Below are positions 23,126-34,014 of a stretch of 64,000 bases of DNA, in pieces. Position numbers and translations under genes: made by a program. Numbering within the stretch: position 1 is the first letter of the stretch; the number at the start of each line of letters is the position of its first letter. The stretch spans positions 21,279,235-21,343,234 of the forward strand of contig OY747712.1 in NCBI GenBank assembly GCA_963556495.2, in the 5' to 3' direction. Source of the stretch: Valencia hispanica. Lineage: Eukaryota; Chordata; Actinopteri; Cyprinodontiformes; Valenciidae. The notes beneath the pieces were generated by a model. It did no database searches and was not told the DNA's origin. It saw nothing but the letters and a program-made list of their open reading frames with translations.

Positions 23126-23387
23126 ATACTTCAATGGATTTAATGTTGTATGATTTATGTTTTTGTCCATCAAAATGTAGTGCATAACTGTAAGTTGGAA
23201 GAAACTTTTTACAAATAAAAGTCTGAGAAATGTGGGATGCATTCGTTTTCTACTTTAAATGAAATCAACAAGAAAAGTCCAGTTGCCTTCATTTAAACTG
23301 TCAAGATTATCTTCAGAAGTAACCCAAATAATAAATACAGTCCACCTGTGTGTAATATAATCTCAGTATAAACACATATGGACATAT

Positions 23388-24434
23388 AAGAGGACATATT
23401 ATGCAAATGTCACTTATTTGCTCCTTTTGTGTTTCTATGTGGGTCTATCCACACTCCAAACATAATTAAAAACCATCCATCAATTTTTTCGTAAATATTT
23501 GCAGATAGAAAGCTTGTGCTTCTACACAAAAGTACCTTTTTGTGTCTTATTGAAAAAGTGCCTTTTTGTGGCATCACAGTAAGCAGAATTTGCATATAAC
23601 CGCCCCTCACCTATCAAACTCTGCCTCCACGTGTCAAATCCCACTCCTCACCTGCCAAACTCCACCCACCATTTCCAATTCTATCCCATTCTCATGTGTG
23701 GCAAACCTGCAGCCTAGTAATTGATGGGTGGGCGTGGTCTGAAACCACTAAATTACATAAAACTGAAAGAGCCTTCTAAACAGCTCATTCTGAAAGAGAC
23801 TGAACTTGTTAAGAATTGAGCTGGTAAGATCGCTTTATGTGAGAGTGACCATAAACTTATTATAACTTGTTTAAAGTTTAGAGTCATGATGTAAGCGTTT
23901 CCACTTTCGGAACGTCAGGGTAGTTTAACATGACCTTTTTCTGGCAGGTTAAATCAGCTCCTCTAAGCCTTCATGTCTCCATACAAAACTGGCCTTTGAG
24001 GAATTTGCTAAGACATCAGCATACCATGCCATTTTGGCAGCGCCAAATAGCGCCCACAGCAGCAGAAATAACAACAGATCGACAAAGAAGAAGAAGGGAT
24101 GGTTGCTGCATTTCTGTTTGCTATGTTGTTATAAGTTGCTTCACCAGCGTCTCTTCCAGTTTTACAAAGCTAGTTGTTTGGCGAAGTCTGCTCATTTCCC
24201 TCTGAGTTACAACCAGTCAGCATGACTTAACCACATCTCCCACCCACGGACTCTACCTGGCCCTTTCCGAGTACATACCCCAAGACTGGTACTCATTTGG
24301 TTCCTGAAATGGCCCTGAAAAGGCCATATCGAGCCAACCCAGTGTAGTGGAGACATGCGTATACCGTGAAGGTCCAGTAAAATTACCCTGAAGTTCTGAT
24401 AGTGGAAACAAACCTAATATGCCCCCTTTAATTA
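23388..24434. mobile_element. MITE with GGGGGCATATTA-type ends, holding a second MITE
   Basis: Left end AGGACATATTATGCAAAT and right end AATATGCCCCCTTTAATT form an imperfect inverted repeat of a type common in teleosts. It interrupts the Tc1-C copy. Removing the inner MITE (23895-24414) and one TAA gives back GATGTAATATGCCCCC, the expected right end. Confidence 0.6.
23895..24414. mobile_element. Harbinger-like MITE, copy 1 (TAA duplication)
   Basis: 520 bases with inverted ends GCGTTTCCACTTTCGGAACG … and (reversed) GTTTCCACTATCAGAACTTC, both continuing to CAGGGTA. Flanked by TAA at 23892-23894 and 24415-24417, the TWA-type duplication of PIF/Harbinger elements. No transposase. A second copy is at 37317-38155. 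Confidence 0.75.
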
Positions 24435-24621
24435 ATAAGCATCACATGAAGATCAAGGAACACAACAGACAGGTCAAGAACAGAGTTGTGGAGAATATCA
24501 AAACAGAGTTAGGTTTTAAAAGAATTTGTCAAACTTTTCAATGAGTGTTGATTAATTGATCATCCAAGAATGAAAAGATTATGGCACAACTGCAAGCCTA
24601 CTGAACCATAATTGTTCACCT

Positions 24622-25130
24622 AAACTAGTGCTTCTCAAATAGTGGGGCGTGTCCCCTCAGGGGGGCACAGTGAGGTGGTCAAGGGGGCGTGAGAGGCAGG
24701 GGGACTTTTGTCTTTATTCATACTTGAAGAACAATAAACAAGCCTCCAGTCGCTAGGTGGCAGCAGTGCTCAAAGTAATCAACAGGCTGCTTGTTCAACC
24801 GGTTCAACCCAGAAGAAGTAGTCTACACTGACAGGGTGTTTCTCAGTGTCAAGGAACCTTGCCTTGACCCCCTGGTTGCCCAGGAGATACATCATCCGGG
24901 ACCGCCAAGGCGTGTTCCATTATTCATGTGCTATGGAGGCGTCTGTCCTCCGTTTGTCTGCAGTTTTAGCTAACTGACCAAGGATACATGGGAGGTGCCT
25001 TGTTGCCTTCCCTCGGTCAAAAAGTTCAGCGAACACAGAACATAGCGAGGTGTTTACAAAAAGATGGTGGATCAGGAGCCGGCAGCAGCTACAGCAAATT
25101 TCCAGTTTAAATGTAAGTCAACTAATTGAA
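24622..25130 (+). mobile_element. hAT-like fragment (hAT-2 type), left end
   Basis: AGTGCTTCTCAAATAGTGGG corresponds to the end of the element at 52796 (CAGTGTTTCTCAAACTATGG), and 'ggggcacagtgaggtggtcaa' style sequence follows. It starts exactly where the Tc1-C phrase CACCTAAACT stops. No right end found; extent uncertain. Confidence 0.4.
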
Positions 25131-25194
25131 GCTATCGAGCTTATATCTAAAATGTTTTTTTTAGATCCAAAGCAGTTATCTATGGTTGGTTAGT

Positions 25195-25920
25195 TGCTTA
25201 GTAGTTGCAGCTTCTATGCTACTACGATGGGTCCCACCCATAGCTGGGAGGTGAGGTACCCAAGGGTCTCTGGGTCCATGGTTGCATCTGCCTTGGCATA
25301 GCCAGCTGCCTGCAGGGCCTATTGACTCGTCGCTGCGGCCACCCTAGGGTTTCGGCATTGTAGCTGCTGGAGCCCCGGGGGCTCTCCTCTGCTCCTCACT
25401 GGGGGTTGCAGTCAGCCCTGTGTTGGTCCGCCTGGGGCTCCTGGGATCCTTGGATGTCTATGGCTCTATCTCCTTTGTATCGATTTCTGGGAGGCGGATT
25501 GATGGCTCCTCACACCAGCTATTGAACACTCGTATGGAGATATTATTTATATTATAATTATTATTATAATATAATAAATATAATTATATTATTATATTAC
25601 CCACTATTTTGTGGGTTGTGGTTGTGTAGTTCTCAGTTCACATTGTGTGTTTGTTTGGTTGGTTTGTTTGTTTTAACCATAATTGTTTTTTTCCCCTCTC
25701 TCTGCCGTCCTGCAGGTGTAGAAGCAGACTAGGATGTTTTCTTGTACTTTCTTTATTCCCCTTCCTCTGTGCCTTCAATTCACCCTCTCCCTATTAACTT
25801 TTTGTCCTACCTCTTTTCATCTTCTTTCTTTTTATCCTTTTATTTTCTAAATCTGTGTCCATAATATCTGGGAGAAAAACCCACAGTAATTTCTAATAAA
25901 GATTTCTTATATAAATTGGC
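25195..25920. repeat. unclassified G+C-rich block and AT-rich tail
   Basis: A block much richer in G+C than its surroundings (25210-25520), then an AT palindrome-like stretch (25545-25600), a pyrimidine-rich part and an AATAAAG (about 25898). It looks like part of a dispersed element, perhaps a retrotransposon 3' end, but I do not recognise the family. Confidence 0.3.
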
Positions 25921-26046
25921 ATTCTATAGCAAAAACTGTAATGCTACTGTAATGTAAAAGTAAATCTGTTGGGCTTCTACTTGGTACTCAGACTTCAATT
26001 CTGAGTGCCACTCTGCCAGACAAGACACATAAAAAAATGATATATA

Positions 26047-27353
26047 CAGATCCTTTACAAAAGATTTGAATATCATGGAAAATTTTATTTATTTCCATAA
26101 TTCCTTTCAAAATGGTAGACTTCACTACATTATAAATTCAGGGCCCACAACTTAAACGACTTCAAGTATTTAGTTTTTATTTGTACATAATTTGGGCTTC
26201 CAGCTCATAAAACCGACAAAAACAGGAATTAAAAAAATTTGAATACTGTGAAGAAATCACCATTTACTTATCAGTTCTTGCAGCGAAAAAAAAGAAAAGA
26301 AATTAGGATCACATTTAAATCAATCAAAATATGGTTTAACTTTGGTTCAATTGTCTCAGTTATGTTCAATATGGGGGAGACTGCAGACTTGACAACTGGC
26401 CAGAAGACCATCATTGATACCCTCCATAGGATGGGTAAGCCACAAACGTTCATGGATAAGGACACTGGGTGTTCACAGAGTGCTGTGTCAAAGCAGATCA
26501 ATGGAAAGTCTAGGGGAAGGGTAAAATGTGGCAGGAGAAGATGCACCAGCAGAAGAGCTGACTGTGGGCTTCAGCAGATTTCCAAAAAGAGAAGATTCAT
26601 GAATCTGGCAGAGATCCAGAAAGAGTGGATGGGCTACAACTGTCTGGTTCCTTGGGTCAAACCACTTCTGAGCCTGAACCAACTTAGGAAGCGTCTCAAC
26701 CGGACCAAGGAGAAGAAGGACTGGACTGTTGGCCAGTGGTCCTCTTTTCCGAGGAAAGTAAAGTGTGCCTTTCATTTGGGAATCAAGATCCAAGAGTTTG
26801 GAGGAAGACGGGTGAGGAACAGAACCCAAGCTGCTTGAGGTCCAGTGTGAAATATCCACAGTCAGTCATGATTTGGGGTGCAATGTCCGATGCAGGTGTT
26901 TGTAAACTTTGTTTTCTTAAATGCAAGGTCACCCCATCAGTCTACCAGATGTTTTAGAGGACTTCATGATTCCTTCTGCTGAGGATCTGTGTGGAGATGC
27001 AGATTTCATCTTCCAGCAGGACCTGGCCCCTGCACATACCACCAGAAGCACCAAAACCTGGTCTGATGCTTATGCCATCACAGTGCTTGACTGGCCAGCC
27101 AACTTGCCGGACATAAACCCCATTGAGACTCTATGGGGTATTAGCAAGAGGAAAATGAGGGGCACCAGACCCAAAAACAAATAAGAGCTGACAAGCAAGC
27201 ATCAAGAAAATCTGGTCTTCCATAACTCCCAAGCAATGGCTGAAATCGTTTGTGGGCCTTGAATCTATAATATATGGAAGTTTAACGTTTTGAATGGAAT
27301 TATGGAAATAAATAAACTTTTCCATGATATTAAATTTTTTTGGAAAGGGTCTG
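26047..27353 (+). pseudogene. Tc1-like transposon (Tc1-B type), both ends present
   Basis: 1,307 bases flanked by TA, starting CAGATCCTTTACAAAAG and ending CTTTTT-like GGAAAGGGTCTG; about 70 bases of inverted terminal repeat (AATATCATGGAAAATTTTAT against its reverse near 27305-27335). Transposase pieces: QKTIIDTLHRMGKPQTF, GCSQSAVSKQINGKSRGRVK and GRRRCTSRRAD (helix-turn-helix), RVWRKTGEEQNPSCLRSS, SVMIWGAMSDAG, FIFQQDLAPAHTT and LDWPANLPDINPIETLWG (catalytic DDE region). Frameshifts near 26750 and 26930 and an internal loss after KEW make it inactive. It lies inside the Tc1-C nest. Confidence 0.88.
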
Positions 27354-28075
27354 TATATATGATTGTTCCTGATTAGACGGTATAAGCCTGAGACAAGTTT
27401 TAGAAGAAGAAGCCTTATGGTTGAGAGGTGAAACATCTTCAAGATACCAAGAGAAGTCTAGTTGCCTTAATTTTTTAACTCTCAAGACTAACACTGAACA
27501 TGAACCTGAACCCCAAAGGGAACCATGGGGATGGCAGCATCATGCTTTGAGCATGCTTTTCTTTAGGAAGCCATTCTTCCCAAAAGACTTCTGTGCAGTT
27601 CATATTCCAGCTGGACAATAACCATAAACTTACAAGCAGAGCTACAATGTAATTATTAAAATCAAGGAATGTTTATGTGTTATATTCCAGTCATCCCATA
27701 AAAAACCCAAAAATATCCCAGTCAAAGTTTAGACCTACATCAAACTGAAAATGGAAAATATTGAAAATTTGGGGTTTGCCATTGCTATCCTTCCAACTTG
27801 GCTCGTGTTCAGCTGTTTACAATAAAGAATGGACAAACAATTTCAGCAAAGATGGACAACATTTTTAAAGCAAACCCCAAAAACATATACTTGTGAATGC
27901 AGTAAAAGGTGTTTCTACAAAGTATTAATTCAGGGGACCTAAAAACAAATGCATGCCACACTTTTCAGATTATTTGTACAAAAACTGAGATGCATATTTC
28001 CTTCTGCTTCACAATTATCACTTCCTTTGTGTCAATTTATTACATAAAATACCCAGAAAATACTTTGAAACTTGA

Positions 28076-29300
28076 CTATTAAATGAAAAACAATTGAAAA
28101 GGTTCTCTTTGTATGATCACAAACTTCTGCTTCAAAGTATCTGAAAAACCAAAGATGTGTTCAATCTAAAAACCTTTCTACAGAAATGTACACCCGACCT
28201 GATGTAGATTTCTGTGGAAAGTAACTGTAGTTGGTTCCCTCAGTTAATATTTCACTTCTCAGTTTCACTAATAACATTGACATTTGTCTGTTTAGCAGCT
28301 AAAACCCTCAAACTGATGGTTGCATCACATACACAGAGCAGAAACAAAGCCCACAGTGCTACAACATGTGAAACGTTAGCCTCACATTAGGCCATTTCTT
28401 CTGGAGCAGAATGGCCATAATTTCACTCAACACTGTAACCTCTTCCTCTAGCAGCACAACCAAGGGTAGTTTGCAGAAGCATTAGGCTTCAATAATGAAA
28501 TAAACACTACAGTGAAAAATGATTTCCATCCCTGCTGTCCCCATAGAGCCCAATATGGTTATGACAAACAAACACATTTTAGGAGCTTGATGTCCAATTA
28601 GATTCTGATCCGGTAAGACAGAAGATTTGTCAGCAGTTTAGACATTTTGAGTTCAACCACTGTTCCCTGCTGATATTTATGGCTTTCATTCGGCATATAC
28701 ACATATATAATAAAAAAACATAACAGTAGAAGGATGCTAGAACCTCAAATGTCCTCCTTTATCAGGGACAAATTTCATAACACCTCAAGGTGAAGTATGA
28801 CTTCCTGAGGGAGTCATAATTCTGTAGCTTTTTTTAATTATAGATGTTCACCCAAAAAAGCTGCAGGGATGTCAGTGTTTTTACGAATTTAAAATGACAA
28901 ATTACAACAGTAATGGCCATGCAGTCACATTTGTTAATATCCACAGTGTTGTGGTAATCTTCAACAATACCACTCTGCATAATTCAGAAAAGGTAATTTC
29001 TTTTCAGACCATAAATACTCTATGATGATCTTTTTGCAGTTTTGATTATGGTTTAAAGACAACATAACAACTTTCCAACTTTTGAAGTGACCTATTTGAT
29101 CGTTTAAGCAAATAAAGAAACCATGTATGAGGATTCATGTAGATGTTGATACAAAATAAGTTTTAATCGTTAGTCGATGTCAGCTTTTAAAAAAAAAGTT
29201 CTACAATATTTACATAGACATTTTTATCTTTTTACTACATTCGATTTACATGCATTGGTTGACAAAATTACTCAATCATTATTCAAATTTCTGCTACAAA
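28076..29300. other. intergenic, nothing recognised
   Basis: AT-rich sequence without ORFs showing motifs and without a recognised repeat. Confidence 0.45.
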
Positions 29301-29304
29301 CTTT

Positions 29305-29410
29305 GGTTTATTTTTTGGGATTTCAGTCAGACCAATACAAAGTGGAGCATATTGGTGGAGTGGAACAAAAATAAGTTTTCTTATGTTTTTTGCAGTAAAA
29401 ATGTGTAATT
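29305..29410 (-). mobile_element. isolated Tc1-C terminal repeat
   Basis: GGGATTTCAGTCAGACCAAT and ACAAAGTGGAGCATATTGGT match the terminal region of Tc1-C copies (…TAGACCAACATAAAGTAG at 37052). No transposase sequence attached. Confidence 0.4.
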
Positions 29411-29579
29411 GGTGCTTATATTTTTTTTATAAAATAACATTAGTTGTTTCTTGATAAAGTGTCAAGTAAGTTGCATTGTATCTTCTTAAAGGAAAAATTA
29501 TGTATTTAAAGATTTACACAGATATCAAAAATATGCCCAATATTATGCCAAGGTAGGGACTCTATTAGCCCCCTAAAGT

Positions 29580-30285
29580 TGTGTTATAGTATCTGCCACA
29601 AAGAGGTCAGAATGGACTGAATTTGTCCAGTTGTCCAGTACATCTCACAGATGCTCGACTGGATTGATATCAAGGGAATCTGGTTGCACCTCAACCAGTG
29701 CAACTCAAAATATTCCTGACTATTCCGCTTTTTGTTTTTAGGCAGGATGCATTATCCTCCTGAAAGAGATCACAGCCATCAGGGACATCTATTTGGAGAA
29801 AGGATGTAAATGGTCTGCAACAATGCTAAGATAGGTGGTACAGGTCATGAAGTAACATCCACATGATGTTTCTTCAGGTACAATTATATATTTTACTTCA
29901 ATGTTTTCACATTTTAGAGCAATATTTTAATCATTTTTTATTTGTATTCAGCACTCTTAAGCATTCTTAATAAGTGTGTTTTTGGTGGATATCATAATGC
30001 TTCGCTGCTTTCTCTTATTAATATTTAGTAGTGTGTGCAACTTGTACTTTGGTTCAATACAGTGATTTTTATATAAATAAAGAGATGTCAAACACCCACC
30101 TTACATATGATGTAAAAAAGGATGTAATTCATCAGACCAGAACACCTTTTTTCATTGCGCTACGGTCCAGTTCTGATTCTCATATTCTCTTCATTTCCTC
30201 TTTTGTTTGTAAACCAGGGCCACATGGGGAGTTGCCCACGGCACCATTAAAAGGGGTGCAGAAGCACCATTTAAAACAATATAAC
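29580..30285 (-). mobile_element. Tc1/mariner-like DNA element remnant
   Basis: Contains phrases of a common teleost DNA element read on the non-coding strand: CACAGATGCTCGACTGGATT, GCAGGATGCATTATCCTCCT, GGTCTGCAACAATGCTAAGA, AGTAACATCCACATGATG and TTCATCAGACCAGAACACC. I place it in the Tc1/mariner superfamily from memory. A large part between 29875 and 30110 is lost or unrelated. Confidence 0.5.
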
Positions 30286-30409
30286 TGATGTATCTGTCAA
30301 TTGTATCCTTAATAATTGTTTGATGTTGTTTTAATGCATATGCACTCAACAAGGAGTTGGTACCCCTATGTGTTCTCTAAGCTCCCCTTGCATAAATTGC
30401 GACTGAGAA

Positions 30410-32470
30410 TAAATAAAACCGAAATTTATTTATAAAGCACTTTTCACACAAACATTTCAACTCAAAGTGCTTTACAGATTAAAATGACCCCACCAAATTC
30501 CCATCCCTTCCCCACAAATTTAAAAGCATGATCACAATTATGCCCCCACTCCCCCCATCCCAACCCCCATGCGCGCAAACACTCAAAAGCCACAATAAAA
30601 GGACATTGGGCCGAGTACAGATGAGCCGGGTAAGGTAAGGAAATTGTGGTGGAAAAATTCCTATGTAATTAGGATTTGAGTATATATTCTCTGTCTAGTG
30701 AATGTATCTAGGGCGAGATGACAAAGTTAGAGGAAGCAAGCTTAATGTTTCTGATAAAGATGTGTCAGATTACCAGAGAGACAGACGCCAGGGCAGCAAG
30801 ATAACTTAAAAGTCTGACCTCAGATGAGCTGGTTCATGCTTTGCTATCGGACTGGCATGAACCAGTTCTCCAGAGGCTGGGCGTGAAGATTGGAGAAGAC
30901 GTGCTGCAGAGATAAACAGAGATTGCTGAATACTATTTAAACTGTTAGTCAGAAAGGTTGGGTAGGGCGATGCATGAGCAATCTCTGTCCCCTCCATATT
31001 TTGGCCAAACATGTTTGTATCAAATACTTAAATGCCTTCTGGGACTCAGTCTTCTTTTATTATGGAAACCCTGAAGTATTTGCAGCCATAACAAAATGCC
31101 TTCTGGGACTCAGTCTTCTTTTATTATGAAAACCCTGAAGTATTTTCAGGCATTAAAAAAAAACACCATCGAATGAGCCATCTGCACCGGCAGCAGCACT
31201 CAACAGCAGCAGCCAAGGCACTGACACAGGGCGACCAGGGGAGGCAAGGCTGAAACCCAGACCTCCGCCCAAGCGCTACCTGGAGAGCCACAGCCGACCA
31301 CCGCTCCCGAGGCAGAGGGCTTTCATAGAGGAAGGAATCTTCCTTCACACTGGAAGGAAGATTAAGATAAGTTAAAAAAATACAAATAAATAGTGGATAA
31401 ACATGATAAGACTAAGTAGTAAAACACTGATTAAATCTAAGCAAGTAAAACATGCAGAACAATTAGACAATAATAAACAGTCAAAACCTAGGCTAAAAAG
31501 GTGAGTCTTGAGCCTGCTCTTAAAAGCATGATTGTTCTCTGTGGCCCTGAGGTCCTCCAGCAGTCTCTTCCAGAGGTCAGGTCACATGCTGCTGAATTTT
31601 ATAGAAGTTGTAAACCTGAGATATTATTTTTGGGAAGACCAGAAAGCAGGGCATTACAGTAATCAATTCTACTGGTGATAAAAGCATGCATCAGTGTCTC
31701 CGTGTTGGCCCGAGAGAGAATGGGGCGGACTCTGGCAATGTTCTTTAGATGATAAAAACTTATTTTAGTAATGTTTTTAATGTGAGGGATAAAAGTCAGC
31801 TCAGAATCAAAAATCAAGCCTAGGTTCTTGACTTGTAAGGAAGGATTAAATGACTGTAGATTGTAATTTTGCTAAAAGTTTCTCTCTCTGAGCCTCAGGA
31901 CCGATGACTAAAACTTCAGTTTTGTCCTGGTTGAGCTGGAGAAAGTTTTCTGTCATCCAGGATTTAATGTCTAAAATGCAGTTAAAAAGTGCATCCATTG
32001 GCCGTGCGTCATCGAGAGACAGATGTTCAACTGTGTAACATCAGCATAACTGTAAAAGTTAACTCCATGTCTTCTGATGACACTGCCAAGAGGGAGCATA
32101 TAAAGGTTAAAAAGCACTGGGCCTAAAATTGAACCCTGGGGCACACCACATGTAATCTTGTGGACCTTAGAGGAGCAGGTATCTAAACTTACCATTGAAA
32201 GTCTTGTCATTTGTGAACAGCACCAGAGGCCAATCTGTTTAAAATGGATTAAAAGAATAGTGTGGTGAAATCTCTCTAAGACAAGTTGAATGAAAACAAG
32301 CTTTTCTAACATTATGCTTAAAACGGTAAGTTAGATACCGGTCAAAAGTTGTTAAAATTATTCAAATCTAAGTAGCTCTTCTTCAGCAGGGGTCTCACCA
32401 CCACCCCTTTAAAGGCGACAAGAAAGACCCCCGTCAGAAGGGAGAATTCATCAAGGTTAAAATCTAATTT
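30410..32470 (-). pseudogene. L2-type LINE, second copy, minus strand
   Basis: Pieces on the minus strand: FRPVSNLP-like sequence near 32400, [30 protein letters not shown], then YSYADVTQL (the catalytic YADD has become YADV), LTFIPHIKNITKISFYHLKN and ITSRIDYCNALLSGLPKNNI. The 3' end around 30420-30480 reads AAGCACTTTGAGTTGAAAT on the minus strand. Between 30490 and 31350 the sequence is not LINE-like throughout and includes a 64-base tandem duplication and a G+C-rich patch (31165-31320). Inactive. Confidence 0.75.
31031..31158. repeat. 64-base tandem duplication
   Basis: AATGCCTTCTGGGACTCAGT starts at 31031 and again at 31095, each followed by CTTCTTTTATTATG and CCTGAAGTATTT. The second copy has diverged by a few bases. 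Confidence 0.9.
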
Positions 32471-32474
32471 CGTT

Positions 32475-32900
32475 ACTTCCTTATTGCGTTTGGTATTAGA
32501 TAGTATAGCACCCTTAAAAAAGAAAGTGATTAGACATAGGAGGTTGACTCCCTGGTTAAATGCAGAGCTGCATACTTTAAAACAGAATACTAGGAAATTG
32601 GAAAGAAAATGGCGCCCTCCACACTTAGGGAATTCCTATTTAACCTGGAAAAAAGAGTCTGGTGCTGTATAAAAAGACCCTTCGACAAGCTAGGACAGGA
32701 TATCTTTCATCATTTATAGAGTCGAAAAAGAACAATCCTAGGTTTCTCTTTAGTACAGTAGCCAAACTTGCCGCTTTTGATTTCCAATTGTTATATTCTA
32801 TATTATTCTTTCTCACCAAATCATGTAAAACACCTTGAATTACCCTGTTGTTGAAAGTGTGCTATACAAATAAAATTGCCTTGACTTGCCTTGCCTAAAA
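32475..32900 (+). pseudogene. L2-type LINE, internally deleted, plus strand
   Basis: Reads DSIAPLKKKVIRHRRLTPWL and NAELHTLKQNTRKLERKW, the segment before the RT domain of L2-type LINEs, then a stop-rich stretch, then jumps to a LINE 3' end (CACCTTGAATTACCCTGTTG, GTGCTATACAAATAAAATTG, followed by TTGACTTGCCTTGCC). The RT domain is absent. It stands head to head with the minus-strand LINE ending at 32470. Confidence 0.65.
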
Positions 32901-33639
32901 GCATCTGATGATTAATAAAGTTCACAGAGCAAAGTTAAAAAGGAAGGTGGAACTATGATCCCCAGTCTTTTCTTGAAAAACCGTATTTGTTTGGAGCCGG
33001 TCTTGGTGGGCCTCACAGACACTGACACATGTGCAATGAAAGATGCCATTTTGTCCGTATTGAGAGAGGTTCTGTTTGCTGTCAATAACACTGAGTCTAT
33101 TTGGCAGAAATTATGGTTTGGCCTCTTTTACTGTCTGAGCGTAAAATTTTGCAAGGCTCAGATAAATAAGTTATAGTTTTAAGTGTCAGGCCTACACATA
33201 AACACAGGTATGCACATACAATATGGTGTACAAAAATGTACAAAAAAGGCATTAGTTAATACTGTTTTAATCCCTAACATACAGATACCAATTAACATAC
33301 TGAGTTTTAAAAGTTGATCTATGTCTTAAAATTCGGTGATAAAAATGTTTTACATCAACATTCAACGACCCAAGCTAAAAACTAAGCTTATAAGATTTGT
33401 TGAAAGACTGTTAAATAGGTAGTTCATTATCTTTGCTCAGCCTTTTCCTTTACCCAACAGAGGTGTGCAACTGCTGGTATTTCACAGCAGGAAGTTCTTT
33501 CAAATTTAAGAATCTGAACGTTTTTTTTTTTTTTTTTTAGCAATTTGTTGTTCTTTAAATACATATCATTATGCGAACATCTGCGTGTTTATGTTATGCA
33601 AAGCGTACAGCTCTAGTGGATGAACAGATTTTTTTTCTG
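32901..33639. other. egfr upstream region, no element recognised
   Basis: No gene seen. A run of 18 T is at 33521-33538. Short ORFs have no motifs. Confidence 0.5.
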
Positions 33640-33935
33640 GACTTCTCTGTGTGCGTGTGTACCTGAGAGGCGCATCTGTCCTTCCTCCTGCTGCTGACGT
33701 CGCAGCAGTCAGCGCTTCGTCCTCGCAGGCTGAGTTCAGACTGCTGGAGATATCTGAGAGGAGGAGGAGGAGCTGTCAACGTTGGACTTTCTCAGAGAAG
33801 GAAAACTCTTCCACTCACCGAGACTAGACGAGAATTAGTTTAATTTAAGGTGTTTGCTTTTCTCCAGTCGGTTTTATCGCGTCCTATTGACATGGAATGA
33901 CAGCGCGCTCTCCATACAGGAGCTTCGAATACACC
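33640..33935 (+). promoter_or_regulatory. egfr proximal promoter / 5' UTR region
   Basis: This stretch is richer in G+C than its surroundings and lies directly before the egfr start. It shows a CRE-like TGACGTCG (33695-33702, one base off the palindromic consensus) inside the near-palindrome CTGCTGACGTCGCAGCAG, a TCCTCC run just before it (about 33681-33688), and a GAGGAGGAGGAGGAG run at about 33757-33771. The human EGFR promoter is TATA-less and carries TCC repeats, so the purine/pyrimidine runs are suggestive. No TATA box or fixed transcription start was identified. Confidence 0.5.
33892..33900 (+). promoter_or_regulatory. minimal upstream reading frame before egfr
   Basis: ATG GAA TGA, a start codon, one Glu codon and a stop, ending 35 bases before the egfr ATG. 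Its context (TTGACATGG) has A at -3 and G at +4, so scanning ribosomes could use it. Whether it is in the mRNA depends on the transcription start, which cannot be seen here. Such minimal frames usually lower translation of the main frame; that is inference. Confidence 0.55.
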
Positions 33936-34014
33936 ATGGCAGCCCGTTTTTTGCGGTGGATCAGCCTCACCTCTGTGCTCTGCTTTGGCTCCTGTGATCT
34001 GGCGGAAAAGAAAG
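33936..34014 (+). CDS. egfr: egfr coding exon 1: start codon and signal peptide
   Basis: First coding exon of an epidermal growth factor receptor (ErbB1), 79 bases in 26 codons plus one base. It reads MAARFLRWISLTSVLCFGSC then DLAEKK, a typical signal peptide (hydrophobic core about residues 5-20) followed by the short acidic/basic linker that precedes the mature protein. Human EGFR exon 1 likewise ends with EEKK plus one base. The donor is GGTATGC (34015 onward). The start has a strong context (ACACCATGG, A at -3 and G at +4). A two-codon upstream reading frame (ATG GAA TGA) lies at 33892-33900. The exon joins exon 2 at 62774 in frame. Teleosts may carry egfra and egfrb; the copy is not resolved. 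Confidence 0.92.

Larger units (their letters stand above)
23135..28075 (+). pseudogene. Tc1-like transposon (Tc1-C type) expanded by nested insertions
   Basis: One Tc1 copy can be followed in order across four pieces: left end 23135-23387 (AAAATGTAGTGCATAACTG … CAGTCCACCTGTGTGTAAT), 24435-24621 (AAGGAACACAACAGACAGGT … TGGCACAACTGCAAGCC), 27475-27930 (AACACTGAACATGAACCTGA, GGGATGGCAGCATCATGC, GGTGTTTCTACAAAGTATT) and right end 27930-28075 (ATGCATGCCACACTTTTCAG). The gaps hold a MITE pair (23388-24434), a hAT-like piece (24622 on), unclassified DNA and a second Tc1 (26047-27353). The transposase is decayed beyond use. Confidence 0.7.

Noticed and set aside
25545..25605. AT-rich palindrome-like stretch as an origin or matrix site
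   Set aside because: Simple low-complexity TTA/ATA repetition is enough to explain it.
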